Assembly: GCF_000715075.1 (NCBI RefSeq)
Contig: NC_134102.1
Coordinates: forward strand, 104,585,501-104,649,500
Direction of reading: 5' to 3'
Source: Nicotiana tabacum
Taxonomy: Eukaryota; Streptophyta; Magnoliopsida; Solanales; Solanaceae
DNA: 64,000 bases
In this document: one piece after another, positions 26,639 through 41,060 of the stretch
Layout: each line of letters starts with the position of its first letter
How positions within the stretch are numbered: the stretch's first letter is position 1
Notes under the pieces: generated by a model
What the model was told of the DNA's origin: nothing
Databases searched by the model: none
What the model saw: the letters and a program-made list of their open reading frames with translations, nothing else
Made by a program: the position numbers and the translations under genes

Positions 26639-29556
26639 TGTCACGACCCAAAAATCACATCTGTCGTGATAGAGCCTATCTCAATACTAGGCAAACCGAC
26701 AACATCAATAACCCACAATTTCTTTTAAATACTGAAAACATAATAATTAATTTTAAAGAGAAAATCCCACAAATACTGGATATAAATGCACTCCCAAAAC
26801 CTGTTGTCACTGAGTACATGAGCATCTAAAGGGTAAAAAAGTCTGACCGATAAAAACACTGTCTAAAAATATAGAATAGTACAAAAACTGAAAGGAGGAG
26901 GGTCAAGGTCTGCGGACGTCAAGCAGCTACCTCGATAGTCTCCAACAAATAAAGCTCCGAAACCTAGCAACCGTCGTGTCCGGAGGTATCTGGATCTGCA
27001 CACGAGGTGCAGGGTGTAGTATGAGTACAACCAACTCAGCAAGTAACAATACTAAATAAAGAACTGAAGATAGTTACTAGCTTCACAGCTAAATCCAATT
27101 ACAGTAATTTCCAACATAAGAAGATAGGCATGCTTTCAAGTTCAACATTTACAACTCAAATAGTAATTTCATATCAAATTCGACTGAAACAGAAGATAAT
27201 ATCTTTCAGAAGTTTCCAAAACAGTGATATACGACAGCTGGAGTGCAACAATAATGTATCAATGCATCCTCTCAGAGCAACAATCACTCAGTCCTCCCAT
27301 TCACTCCAACCTCACAATCACTCTTTCCTCACAGTCACCCATTCCTCTCAATCACTCAGCACTCGGTACTCGCACTCACTAGGGGAGTGTACAGACTCCG
27401 GAGGGGCTCCTTCATCCCAATCGCTATAACAAGCCAATCATGGCATAAATCAATAAAACATGTTGTGGCGTGCAGCCCGATCCCATAAATATCCTCACAA
27501 TTAGGCCCTCGGCCTCACTCAGTCATCAACCTCTCCAGTCTCTCGGGCTCTCGAAAATCATGATAAGCAGCCCAAACAGCAATGACATGATGCATCAATA
27601 ATGAACAATAGAGACTGGGATATAATATGCAAGTAAAACTGTGACTAAGTACATAACAGTCATTTAACAGATAATTTAACATGTACACGACCTCTATGGG
27701 TCCCAACACTATCAACACATGGTTTAATCATGATTTATAGTTCAATTTCTCTAATACTGGAAAAATATATGGATATCAACAGATTATTCAACTACACAGT
27801 TCCATGGAATTGACCAAGTCACAATTCCTACGGTACACGCCAACACGCCCGTCACCTAGTATGTGCGTCATCTCAAAACCAATCACATAACACATAATCT
27901 GGGATTTTATACCCTCATGACCAAATTTAGAACTGATACATATCTCAAACCGTGTAATTCTTTATTCTACAATGTCTTTGCCTCGCGAATCGGCCTCCAA
28001 AAGCTTCGAATCTAGTCATAAATAATTTGATTCGGTCAATACAAATTATGGAAATTAATTCCATATGAAAATACTAAATTTTCAACAAAATTCCGAAATT
28101 GCACTCAAATATCACCCCTGAGACCCACGTCTCAGAACCCGACAAAAGTTACAAAATCTGAAATCCCATTAAACCACGAGTCTAACCATATAAATTTTAT
28201 CAAATTCCGACATCACCTCGACCCTCAAATCTTCAAATTAAACCAAGAGGGTTTTCTAAATTTTCCAACTTAATTCACCTATTAAATGTTAAAAATAACT
28301 ATGGATTCGGGTAATTTGACCAATATTGAGTTAAGAATACTTACCTCGTTGTTTTCCTTGAAAAATCGTTTCTTCCCGAGCTCCAATTCGTCAAAAATGG
28401 AAAATGAAATTTTCAGAACTTAAACATTCTGCCTAGCAATTCCTTCTTCGCGAACATAACCACTGCCTTGCGTTCGTGAAGCACAAATTTCGTTCCGCCC
28501 AAATTCCTCCTTTGCGAACGCGGTATCACCCTCGCATTCATGAAGCACAAAGTGTTTCTGCCTCAAATGCCTTCTACGCGAACGCGTCAACCCACCGCGA
28601 ATGCGATGTTCCGCTGACCCCTCACTTCGCGAACGCGTCCTCCCCTCCGCGAACGCGTAAACCAATTGCATGGGGTCCCCAACTGCCTCATCTCTTCTTC
28701 GCAAACACATCACACTTCTCGCGTTTACGATGCACAACCTGCCCCACCCTTCGCGAACACGTCCTCCTCTTTGCGAACGCGAAGAGCAAATCTTGCATGC
28801 CCCTCAGTTCCTCTTCGCGAACGCGAGACTCCTCCCACAAACGCGATGAAGGAAACCAGATAGTGCATCAGAAAAATTCCAGCACCATTCCAAGTCCATA
28901 AATTAATCCGTTAACTATCCGAAACTCACCCGAGGCCCCCGAGACCTCAACTAAATATACCAACAAGAACTAAAACATCATACGAACTTAGTCGAAACCT
29001 CACATCACATCAAACAATGTTAAAAGCACGAATCATACCCAATTCAAGCCTAATAAAACTAAAAAATTTTAACTTCTACATTCAACGCCGAAACCTATCA
29101 AATCAAGTCCGATTTACCTCAAATTTTGCACACAAGTCATAAATGACATAACGAACCTATTTTAATTTTCAGAACTGGATTCTGACCCCGATATCAAAAA
29201 GTCAACTCCCCGGTCAAACTTCCAAACTTAAATTTCTATTTTTAGCCATTGCAAGCATAATTTTACTACGGACTTTCAAATAATTTTTCGGACACGCTCC
29301 TACGTCCAAAATCACCATACAGAGCTATTGGAATCATCAAAGCTCTATTATGGAGTCGTTTACACATAGGTCGACATCCAACCAATCTTTTTAACTTAAG
29401 TTTTCAATTATGAGACTCAGTGTCTCGATTTACTCCGAAATTCTTCCGGACCCGAACCAACTAACCCGGTAAGTCATAAAATAACTGTAAAGTATAAATT
29501 GAGCAGTAAATGCAGGAACATGGTTGAATACTCAAAATGACCTACCAGGTCGTACA
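26639..29556 (-). repeat. Gypsy 3' LTR with array of GC-rich palindromic words
   Basis: It matches 34675-35220 over its first 546 bp with few differences. At 28430-28850 it holds about a dozen variants of TTCGCGAACGCG and its inverse, far more GC-rich than the surroundings. A Ser/Gln-coding-like patch at 27290-27410 is a run of CACTC-type repeats. Small frames across these parts are not genes. Confidence 0.85.
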
Positions 29557-29601
29557 TTCTCCCCCCTTTAAACAAACGTTCGTCCTTGAACGGGTCTAGA
29601 A

Positions 29602-30880
29602 TTATACCTGGAGTTTCAAATAAGTGTGGATATTTGATCCGCATCTCCCCCGCTCAGTCTCCCAAGTAGCTTCTCCGACTGGATGGCCTCTCCACTGTAC
29701 TTTCACTGAATCAATATTCTTTGATCTCAACTTTCGAACCTGCCTGTCTAAAATGGCCACCGTCTCCATATCATAAGTCAAATTACCATCCAACTGCACT
29801 GTGCTGAAATCCAAAACATGAGACGGATCCCCGACATACTTCTGGAGCATAGATATATGACCATTGGATGCACACTCGATAGACTAGGCAGCAAAACAAG
29901 TTCATAAGACAGCTCTCTAATCTTCTTAAGCACCTCAAATGGCCCAATATACCGAGGGCTCAACTTGCCCTTCTTCCCGAACCTCAACACTCCCTTCGTG
30001 GGTGAAACCTTGAGCAGAACCTTCTTCCCAACCATGCAAGCGACATCACGGACCTTCCTGTCGGCATAACTCTTCTGTCTATACTGCGTCATGCGAAGCC
30101 ACTCCTGAATTAATTCAACCTTCTCCAAAGCATCCTGAACCAAATCAGTACCCAATAGCCTAGCCTCAACTGGCTTAAACCAAACCACCGGAGATCTACA
30201 CCGTCTCCCATACGAAGTCTCATACGGAGCCATCTGAATGCTCGACTAGTAGCTGTTGTTGTAGGAAAACTCCGCCAGTGGCAGAAATTGATCCTAAGAA
30301 CCCCTAAAATCTATAACACAAGCGCGTAGCTTATCTTCCAATATCTGAATAGTGCCTCAGACTGTCCGTCCGTCTGAGGGTGAAATGTTGTACCCAACTG
30401 AACTTATGTACCCACACCTCGTTGCACTACTTTCCAAAACTATGATGTAAACTGCGTGCCCCGATCTGAAATGATGGACACTGGCACACCGTGTAGGCAC
30501 ACAATCGCGCGGATATAAATCTCAGCCAACCGCTCCAATGAATAAGTAGTACCGACTGGAATAAAATGTGCGGACTTGGTCAGCCGATCAACAATCACCC
30601 AAACAACATCAAACTTCCTCAAAGTCTGTAGGAGTCCAACTACGAAGTCCATGGTAATACGCTCCCACTTCGACTCTGGAATTTCTAACCTCTGAAGCAA
30701 TCCACCCGGTCTCTGATGCTCATACTTTACCTGTTGACAACTCAAACACCAAGCTACAAACCCCCACTATATCTTTCTTCATTTTTCTCCACCAATAATG
30801 CTGCCTCAAGTCCTGGTGCATCTTAGCAGCACCCGGATGAATGGAATACCGCGAACTGTGGGCTTCTTCAAGAATCAATT
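29602..30880 (-). pseudogene. Gypsy integrase and chromodomain, degraded
   Basis: The zinc-binding part shows [17 protein letters not shown] and, after a shift near 30765, [16 protein letters not shown]. The core has WERITMDFVVGLL and VSIISDRGTQFTS, giving the first two catalytic aspartates; the third region (HPQTDGQSEA, about 30365) follows a stop. Further on, MAPYETSYGRRCRSPV and SPRYIGPFEVL mark the integrase C-terminus. The end is chromodomain-like, with VKVQWRGHPVGEATWE. The chromodomain is the mark of chromoviruses and would direct insertion into chromatin. Confidence 0.85.
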
Positions 30881-32525
30881 CACGTAACCCATCTATATTT
30901 GGCACACAAATATGACCCTGCATCCTCAATAACCCATCATCCCCAATAGTAACATCTCTTGCATCACCGTGTTGAACTGTGTCCTTAAGGACAAGCAAAT
31001 GAGGATTATCATACTGGCGCTCTCTGATGCGATCATACAAAGAAGACCGAGAAACTACACAAGCTAAAACCTGACTGGGATCTGAGACATCTAATCTCAC
31101 GAACTGATTGGCTAGGGTCTGAACATCAACTGCAAAAGGCCTTTCACCAACAGGAATGAATGCAAGGTTACCCATACTCACCGCCTTTCTACTCAAGGCA
31201 TAGGCTACCACATTGGCCTTCCCAGGATGATACAGAATAGTGATATCATAGTCCTTTAGTAGCTCCAACCATCTCTGCTGCCTCAAATTTAGATCCTTCT
31301 GTTTGAATAGGTACTGAAGGCTCCGATGATTTGTAAATACCTCGCAAGACACATCGTAAAGATAGTGCCTCCAAATCTTCAATGCATGGACAATAGCTAC
31401 CAATTCTAAATCATGAACATGATAGTTCTTTTCATGTGGCTTCAACTGACGCGGAGCATAAGCAATCACTCTACCCTCTTGCATTAAGACACACCCAATA
31501 CCAATCCGAGAAGCATCACAATACATTGTATACGAGCTTGAAGTTGAAGGAAAAACTAGAACTGGAGTTGTGGTCAAGGCAGTCTTGAGCTTCTGAAAGC
31601 TCTTTTCACACTCATCCGACCACCTGAATAAAGTACCTTTCTGGGTCAATTTAGTCAAAGGCGATGCAATAAACAAGAATTCTTCCACAAAGCGAAGATA
31701 ATAACTGGCCAAGCCAAGAAAATTCCGAATCTCAGTAGCTGAAGATGGCCTAGGCCAACTCTGAATCGCCTCTATCTTCTTCGGATCCACCTTAATTCCT
31801 TAACTGGACACTATGTGTCCCAAGAATGCCACCGAACTAAGCTAGAACTCACACTTGGAGAATTTTGCATAAAGTCTCTCATCTCTCAGCCTCTGTAATA
31901 CAATACCCAAGTTGTGCATGCTTCTTCTGGCTACGTGAGTACACCAGGATATCATCAATAAATACTATGACAAATGAATCAAGATATGGCTGGAATACAC
32001 TATTCATCAAGTGCATAAATGTTGCTGGGGCGTTGGTCAACTCAAAAGACATAACGATAATTCATAGTGACCATAATGAGTCCTGAATGTCATCTTTAGA
32101 ATATCCTAATCCAAATTTTTCAATTGGTGATACCCGGATCTCAAATCAATTTTGGAGAATACCCTCGCTCCCTGAAGTTGGTCAAATAAATCATCAATAC
32201 GCGGCAAAGGATACTTATTCTTGATCGTAACTTTGTTCAACTGCATGTAGTCGATGCACATACGCATAGTACCATCTTTCTTTTTCACGATCAGAACCGG
32301 TGCACCCTAAGGTGACACACAAGGCCTAATAAACCCCTTATCAAGAACTTCCTGGAGTTGCTCTTTTAATTCTCTCAACTCAGCTGGTGCCATACGATAC
32401 AGAGGAGTAGAAATGGACTGTGTGCACGGCACCAAGTCAATATCGAAATCAATATCCCTATCGGGTGGCATACCCGGCAGGTCTACAGGAAATACATCCG
32501 AAAAGTCTCGCACACCCCTTCCCAA
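30880..32525 (-). pseudogene. Gypsy reverse transcriptase and RNase H, degraded
   Basis: Reads from [17 protein letters not shown] through [20 protein letters not shown] and [12 protein letters not shown]. The catalytic FIDDILVY is at about 31945-31965 in another frame. RNase H then shows [36 protein letters not shown] and [20 protein letters not shown]. Stops lie at about 32305 and 32100 and around 31800-31880. The open part at 30720-31790 (356 residues) is the longest. Confidence 0.88.
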
Positions 32526-32639
32526 CCATACGTTGGGCCTTCAAATAAGAAATTACCCTACTGGGAACATAATCTAGAGAACCCCATTCGACCTTCGGCA
32601 ACCCCGGCATCGCCAACGATACGGTTTTTGCGTGACAGT

Positions 32640-34477
32640 CTAGAATAGCATGACATGGAGACAACCAATCATACCCAAGATTACATCGAAATCAACCATA
32701 CTGAGAAATAAAAGATCAACTCTAGTTTCCAGTCCCCCAATAGTTACCGCACATGCTCGATACACACGGTCCACAATAATAGTATCGTCCACCGGCGTAG
32801 ATACACGAACATGTGAAACTAAGGACTCACAGGGCATATCCAGATAATGAGTAAAGTACAATGATACATATGAAAAAGTGGAACCAGGGTCAAATAATAT
32901 AGAAGCTTCCCTGTGGCACACTGAGACAATACCTGTGATCACTGCATCTGAAGCAACGATATCTGACCTGGAAGGAAAAGCATAGAATCGGGCCTGACCG
33001 CCACCTGATCGGCCTCCCCCTCTTGGGCGACCCCTAGCTGATTGACCCCCACCCCGAGCTGGCTGGGCGGGTGGCGAAGTAACTGGTGCTGAAGTCATAG
33101 TCTGGTTCCTCTGTTGCACTGGACCTCCGAGCGACGAGGACACTGCCTCCACATATGCCCAAACTCCCCGCACTCAAAGCAACTCCTCGGTACTGGTGGT
33201 AGTGAGGACTGAATCGGGCCCCGAGAACCAGAATAATCGCTACAAGCACCCGGTGCAAATGAACACTAAACTGATAGAGCACGAGACGAACTCTGGGTTA
33301 GTAGGGCACTGAGAGATGACTGGGCCTGATGAGAACTGTATGAACCATGGCTGGATGATGCACCATGGTGAACTGGACGACCCGTATGAGCGTGTCTGTA
33401 AGGACGACCCCTGTCGTGGTAAACCTGACCCCCTGAAGGAACACCGTCGAAACCACCCGGTCCATGAGGCCTCTTGGCCTCCCTCTCACCACGCTCCTGG
33501 CTACGGACCACCTATATATGCTGAGCAATGTCAACCACCTCATTAAAAGTGGTACCAGATACCCTCTCCCTAGTCATAAGCAACCGCAGCTGATACGTAA
33601 GGCCATCAATGAACCTCCTAATCCTCTCCCTATTAGTGGGAACCAACCAAACTGCGTGACAAGCCAACTCATAAAACCTCATCTCGTACTTGGTCACAAA
33701 CATGCCATCCTGTCGAAGCTGCTCAAACTGTCTGCAGCTCATCCCTGTAAGACTGCGGTATGAACTTCTCCAAAAAGAGATCAGAGAACTCCTGCCATAT
33801 AAGTGGCACTGCACTGACAGGCCTGCACCTCTCATAATCCTCCCACCATCTGAAGGCAGCTCCAAAAAACTGAAAAGTAGTGAACGAGACCCCACTGGTC
33901 TCCAGAATACCCGTTGTCCGAAGCATCCGCTGGTACTTATCTAGAAAACCCTGAGCATCTTCTAACTCAGCACCGCTAAATGATGGAGGTTGAAACCTCC
34001 TAATTCTCTCAAGTCTCCTCTGCTCATCATCAGCCATAACGGGGACTACCGGGGCCTGAGCAGCTGCAACCGGTTGGGCTGGTAGTTCCCCCGATATCTG
34101 AAGTTCCTACACTAGCTGCTCTATAGTACGAGCAACTGGGTATGAGTACCTCTCCCGGCCTGAGAAGTGGCTGGTGCGGCCTGAGCCGAAACCACCTGAG
34201 CAAGGCCAGTGCAAACGGTCAATATCTGAGCCAAAGCCTCCGGAAGGCCTAGAATCACCATAGGCACAGCTGGTGCCTGAGTTGGTCCCACCAGCTCAAC
34301 AATATCTGGAATCTGCTCCTGAGCTGGAGCAACTGGTGTTGCTACAGGTGTTGATCCAATTGTTGTACAAGCTACACCTCGACCTCTACCTCGGCCCCGG
34401 CCTCTACCACGGCCCCGGCCTATCGTGGCCCTAACTGGTGGCTGACTGTCCGATCCGGTGGTACGTGTACTCACCAT
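32640..34477 (-). pseudogene. Gypsy gag and protease, degraded
   Basis: Gag begins MVSTRTTGSDSQPP with a glycine-arginine repeat (RGRGRGRG), then after a shift shows RFQPPSFSGAELEDAQGFLD and WWEDYERC. A zinc knuckle CFECGEFGHMWRQC is at about 33150-33190. The protease shows ILFDPGSTFSYVS at about 32890, where the usual motif is DSGAT/S; serine is replaced by proline. At least four frame changes are present. Confidence 0.85.
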
Positions 34478-34674
34478 CTATGAGAGAATAGAATAATAGA
34501 ATTTTAGTTTCCGGAATCAACAAATTCGCATGACAGAATACAAGAAAGTAAAATTTTTCCTAAGGGTTCGGCCTCTCGAAGATAAGTACAGACGTCTCCG
34601 TACCGATCCGCAAGACTCTACTAAACCTTCTCATGACTCATGAGACATATGTAACCTAGGCTCTGATACCAATT

Positions 34675-35220
34675 TGTCACGATCCAAAAATCACACATGT
34701 CGTGATGACGCCTATCTCAATACTAGGCAAGCCGACAACATCAATAACCCACAATTTCTTTTAAATACTGAAAATATAATAATTAATTTTAAGAGAAAAT
34801 CCCACAAATACTGGATATAAATGCACTCCCAAAATTCGGTGTCACTGAGTACATGAGCATCTAAAGGGTAACAAAGTCTGACTGATAAAAACACTATCTA
34901 AAAATATAGAACAATACAAAAACTTAAAGGAGGAGGGTCAAGGTCTACGGACGTCAAGCAGCTACCTCGATAGTCTCCAATAGATAAACCTCCGAAAAAC
35001 TAGCAATCGACGTGTCCGTAGGTAGCTGGATCTGCACATGAGGTGCAGGGTGTAGTATGAGTACAACCAACTCAGAAAGTAACAATACTAAATAAAGAAC
35101 TGAAGATAGTTACGAGCTTCACAACTAAGTCCAATTACAGTAATTTCCAACATAAGAAGGTAGGCATGCTTTCAAGTTTAACATTTACAACTCAAATAGT
35201 AATTTTATATCAAATTCGAC
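34675..35220 (-). repeat. Truncated gypsy 5' LTR
   Basis: It has the same start and order as 26639-27184 and equal length (546 bp). It breaks off after CAAATTCGAC, where CACTA subterminal sequence (CGACCGAAATCGG) begins. The distal 2.4 kb of this LTR and its target duplication are gone. Confidence 0.88.
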
Positions 35221-36180
<960 letters not shown>

Positions 36181-36282
36181 ATGGTCAAAGGGGAATCCTC
36201 CGCCACCACCGCTCCGCCGGCACCCAACACGCACTGGTCATCCTCCGCCACCCAAAATCAAACCCCTCTTTTCTCTTTCAAG
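36181..36282 (+). CDS. Possible first coding exon of the CACTA transposase
   Basis: ATG at 36181 opens 34 codons rich in Ser, Ala, Thr and Pro (MVKGESSATTAPPAP...), ending CAAG before a GTTAGT donor. The next acceptor, TGTGTAG, at 36761-36767, joins in frame to the ATG at 36768. It may equally be a 5' untranslated exon. The domain-bearing part of the protein starts downstream. Confidence 0.35.
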
Positions 36283-36767
36283 GTTAGTTATCTACATTTT
36301 TTAATTTAAGTAATTTTAATTATTTTAATTGTATAAATTAGTATTTAAATAATATTTAATTAAATTTAGGGTTTACTCCTATTGATTATGTTTATGCTAG
36401 CATTTTCTATGTTAGAAGATTAAGACTATGCTAGGGTTACAACTTATGATAAATTTCGTTAAATATTTAAATTTTAAATTTTTATTTTAAGAACAAAGTT
36501 ATATGTATGACTTAAGACAAAGATAATTAGATTGTAAATCCTTTAAAAGTAGAATTTATTTAGGGATATATGTGAACTTTTAAATTACTTCTTTTAATTA
36601 AATTTTAAAAGAACTTATTTAGGGATATATGTGAACTTTCAAATTAATAAGCACTCATATTATTTAAATTTACTATATTGTTACTAAAGTTTATTATGTA
36701 ACTTAAACTATAAATCAATTTGAATGCTCAATTAATATAACATGCAATTTATTTGTTCATTGTGTAG

Positions 36768-38766
36768 ATGGAATATCGTAGTTGGATCTATAATAGGAAT
36801 TATCCTAATCGTCAGTTTTTTAGGGAGGAATTTATAAAAGGGGTTAATGAATTTATTAGGCATGCAATGTCACTTGAACCATTTCAGTTTGGAGGGATGA
36901 TTAGGTGTCCTTGTCTGAAGTGCAAGTGTTTGCACTTTTTGGGATCGGAGGATGTCAAGACTCATCTTTATAGAAATGGGTTTATGGATAATTATTTTGT
37001 GTGGACTAGTCATGGAGAGGTTGATGGTACTGATGGTGTATTTCATAACATAGTTGTTGGTGAAAGTAGTAGGTCGGTGGGGAATAACGTTCAACATCCT
37101 GATACCATGAGGCAAAATATTTTGATGAACAGTTAGAGGCCGTTAGTCGTCCACTAAGTGAAGGGAGTATGCACTCTCAGTTGTCTTTTGCGATTAGATT
37201 ATTAAGTATCAAATCAAATACCAATATTTCTCAAGCAGGAATGAATTTTTTCATTGGCCTTATGAGTGATCTAGTTGACCCAACTTTCAACATACCTGAA
37301 GATTTCTATAAGGCTAAATGATTGATTTCTAAGTTAGGACTCTCGTTTATGAGAATCGATTGTTGTGAAGATGGTTGCATGTTGTATTACAAGGGTGATT
37401 CATATTTAGAAAGTTGTAAATTTTGTGAAAAACCTAGTTTTAAATGGGATTCCAGCGGGAAGAAGGTTGTTGTGTAGTCGATGCATTATTTACCTCTTAT
37501 TCCTAGAATAAAGAGATTGTGCGCATCGATGAGTTCCGCTCCTCATATGAGATGGCACTATGAAAATAGAAGGTCGTCTGGTGTTATATGTCATCATTCA
37601 GATGGGGAAGCTGAAAGAATTTTGATAGGACGTATCCGGATTATGCTAGTAAACTGAGGAATGTTCGGTTGGGTTTGTGTACTGATGGTTTTACGCCATT
37701 TTCTGTTTCTACAATACCATATTCATGATGTCTAGTCTTTATTACGCTGTATAATCTTTCGTCCGAAATGTGTATGACTAGTCCATATATTTTTTTATAT
37801 TATGTTATTATCGATCCCCGCAATCCAAAGAATTTGATTGATGTATATTTGTAACCTCTGATTGATGAGTTAAAACAGTTGGGGTATGATGGAGTTGAGA
37901 CATATGACATATCAAGTAAGAAATGTATATTTCAACTTGCGCGCTAATTTAATGTGGACCATTAATGATTTTCCTGCGTATGGAATGTTGTCTGGGTGGA
38001 TGACTGCTGGAAAGTTAGCATGTCCTTACTGCATGAAAAATGGTAAAGCGTTCACTTTAAGACATGGCCGAAAGCAGTCATGGTTTGATTGTCATCGTCA
38101 GTTCTTGCCAGTTGATCATGAGTTCAGAAGGATGAAGAATACACTCAAAAAGAATACAGTTGAACATGATTTGCCACCTCCAATTTTTTTTGGTGAGAAA
38201 ATTTGGGAGAGGGCTCAGAACTTCACTAAAGATACCGAGGCCCCACATTCTAGATTTTCTGGATATGGTGTTACTCATAACTGGACAAAACAGAGCATAT
38301 TTTGGGAGTTGCCATATTTGAAGGATAATCTTCTCAAACACAATCTTGATGTCATGCATATTGAGAAGAACTATTTTGATAATTTTTTCAACACAGTGAT
38401 GGATGATAAGAATAATACAAAAGATAACCCAAAGGCTAGACTAGACTTACAAGAATATTGCAGGCGACCTGAATTACATTTGTAGTCTGCGAACAATGCA
38501 AAAGTGTTCAAGCCCAAGGCCAGCTACACATTCACTTTGGAACAAAGACGACAGATTTGTGAGTGGGTTACAAACCTAAAGATGCCCGAGGGCTATGCTT
38601 CGAAGTTGGAAAAACGTGCTAATATGGTTGAAAGAAGGTGACTCATATGAAAATTCATGACTATCATATCTTCATGGAAACTTTAATCCCTATTGCATTT
38701 TGTGGTTTGCCTGAAAATATCTGGAAACCCATCACAGAGATAAGTTTGTTCTTCAAAGACTTATGT
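36768..38766 (+). pseudogene. TNP2-type CACTA transposase, 5' part
   Basis: Opens MEYRSWIYNRNYPNRQFFRE and CPCLKCKCLHF, the transposase-associated domain that precedes TNP2. After a stop and shift at about 37130, the sequence continues with KLGLSFMRIDCCEDGCMLYY, CKFCEKPSF, then SAPHMRWHYE. The frame 37886-38485 shows NDFPAYGMLSGWMTAGKLAC, CPYCMKNGKAFTL, and HNLDVMHIEKNYFDN, the conserved TNP2 motif. Stops lie near 37320, 37478, 37726, 37855 and 38484. The gene is cut at 38766 by the gypsy solo LTR and resumes at 46182. It would bind and cut the CACTA ends. Confidence 0.9.
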
Positions 38767-41060
38767 TATCACGACCCAAAATCCAACTAGTCGTGATGGC
38801 ACCTAACCCAACCTGCTAGGTAAGCCAATTAATAACTATCCAATTTAATGAGATTTATTGAGACAAATGAATAATAAAATATCTGAACTTTTATACATTT
38901 CCCAAGGACTGGTATTACAAATCATGAGCTTCTAAGATTAGAATTTACAAAGCTGGTATGAATTAAAGTACATTATCTATTTGAAATATACATGAACAGA
39001 TTAAAATTCTAAAGCTACCAAGATCAAGAGGCAACTATGACCAGAACACAGGTACATTTTCAAATCCAGCTCCCGCTATACACAGCAACATCAGTATCCA
39101 ACATCTGCACGCAAGGTGTAGAATTATAGTATGAGTACAACTGACCCCATGTACTCAATAAGTAACAAACCTAACCTTAGGTTGAAAGTAGTGACGAGTT
39201 GGAATAAAGGTTGGAGTCCAATACCAAAAGCCAACAACAATTCGTAACAACATGATAAAAGTAATAAAAGAAATGACTCAAAAACATAATGCTCAGCTCG
39301 TTAACTGTTCCGGAAAATAGGCATGCTTTTCAAGTATATCAGTGAAAACCCAAATCTTTTACCGAAATCACCAAAATATGAATAAGTTTGTAAAACTGTG
39401 ATTTTTCCCAAAACTTTCAAAGGTAAATGTTTCATTTTCAAATGGTAAAAGGAAAATACATCTTTATGTCTACATGTCAATGTGTATGTGAAGTCATGAA
39501 TGATGCAATACCGTACAACATGAGAAAAATGCATCTTTATGCATGTATGTCAAGTGTGCATGCCGAATGCAATGCAACTCATTGATAAAATCATATGCAT
39601 ACTCTCAGAGTACTCAATCTCACACTTTCCACTTATCACGCTCAATCACTCAACACACTCAGTCACTAAACACTAAACATGGTAGATCCAACCCTCAACA
39701 CTCTCAGTCACTCAACACTGTACAGGGCAGACCCAGCCCAGGGTAGATCCATCCCAAATGAATCAATAGCAACTGCGCTCACTGTGGGTGTGGAGACTCC
39801 GGAGGGACAGATCCAGCCCAAGCGCTATAATAAGTCAATCATGGCATGAATCAATAAAACTTGTTGGGGCGTGCTGCCCGATCCCATCGTGAATCAATAA
39901 TACAGGGAATGTCCAACCCAAGAATAATAAATCATGTTGTGGCGTGTAGCTCGATCCCATCAATACCACTCACAATCCGGCCCTCAGGCCCTAACTCAGT
40001 CATCAATCTCTCCAGTCTCTTGGGCTCACAATGTCATGAAAATTAGCCCAAAATGATGATATGATGTATCAATAAATAGCAACAGAGGCTGAGATATGAT
40101 ATGCAAATGAACGAGTATGACTAAGTATGTAACTACAATTTAAGCAAATAACTCCACAACAAATATGACCTCAGTGGGTCCCAACATAATAAGCATATAG
40201 CCTAAACATGGTTTCTAACATGGACCACAACTCAATTACTCTAGCACGTAGATATTTCATGGATAAAAACAAGATTAGGTAATTACACACTACTGCAGAA
40301 TCAATCGAGTTATAATTCACATGGTGCATGCCCACACGCCCATCACCTACTATATGCGTCACCTCAATGCCAAACACATAACACTTATATTCAGGGGTTC
40401 ATACCCTCAGCACCGAGTTTAGAATAGTTACTTACCTCGAACAAGTCAAATCCAATACCGAGCAAGAAAAATGATTCTCCAGAAATGCCATCCCATGCAT
40501 ACCGACCTCTGAACAGCTCAAAACTAGCCAAAAGCAACTCAAGAATATCAAATAATGCCAAAGGAAATAAACCCAATCGATAAAGGTCGAATCTTTAATC
40601 AAAAGCCCAAAGTCAACCAAAAAGTCAAACTCGAGCCCGCACCTCGGAACCTAATAAAACTCACAAAATTTAACAACACATTCAATTACGAGTCCAACCA
40701 TACTAGTTTCACTCAAATCTGACTCCGAATCGATTCTTAAAACTCGAAAATTCACTTTATGAAATTTTAGACAAAACCTCCCAATTTTCCCTTTAAAATT
40801 CACAATCCAATTATCAAAAATGAAGATTAATCCGTGAAATACAATCACAAACAAGTCAAGAATGCTTACCCCCAATCCACGTGGAGAATTTCCTCTCCCG
40901 AGCCGCCCAAATCGAGCTCAGAAAATCCAAAAATGGGTAAAAATATCGAACCCTTGAACTTAAAGCATTCTGCCGAGCACTGTTCGCATTTGCGGATAGT
41001 AGGTCGCTTCTGCGATGTTCGCTTCTGCGGAAAAATTCTTCACTTCTGTAAAAGCAGTGA

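Larger units (their letters stand above)
26639..35220 (-). mobile_element. Ty3/gypsy chromovirus with truncated 5' LTR
   Basis: Transcribed on the minus strand. The 3' LTR is 26639-29556 (2918 bp, TGTCACGACC to GTCGTACA on the plus strand). The purine tract AAAGGGGGGAGAA lies next to it at 29557-29570. The primer-binding site TGGTATCAGAGCC (minus strand) is at 34659-34671. The 5' LTR is only 546 bp (34675-35220) and stops in the middle, at a point matching 27184 of the other LTR. Domain order is gag, protease, reverse transcriptase, RNase H, integrase, chromodomain, as in Tekay/Del-type chromoviruses. Many frameshifts disable it. It lies in the left arm of the CACTA element. Confidence 0.92.

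Noticed and set aside
28430..28850. CRISPR-like array of short repeats
   Set aside because: Repeats vary in sequence, orientation and spacing, lie inside an LTR, and the DNA is plant nuclear.
28420..28901. Arg-rich overlapping frames on both strands
   Set aside because: They come from the GC-rich palindromic array inside the gypsy LTR; repeated words give open frames by chance.
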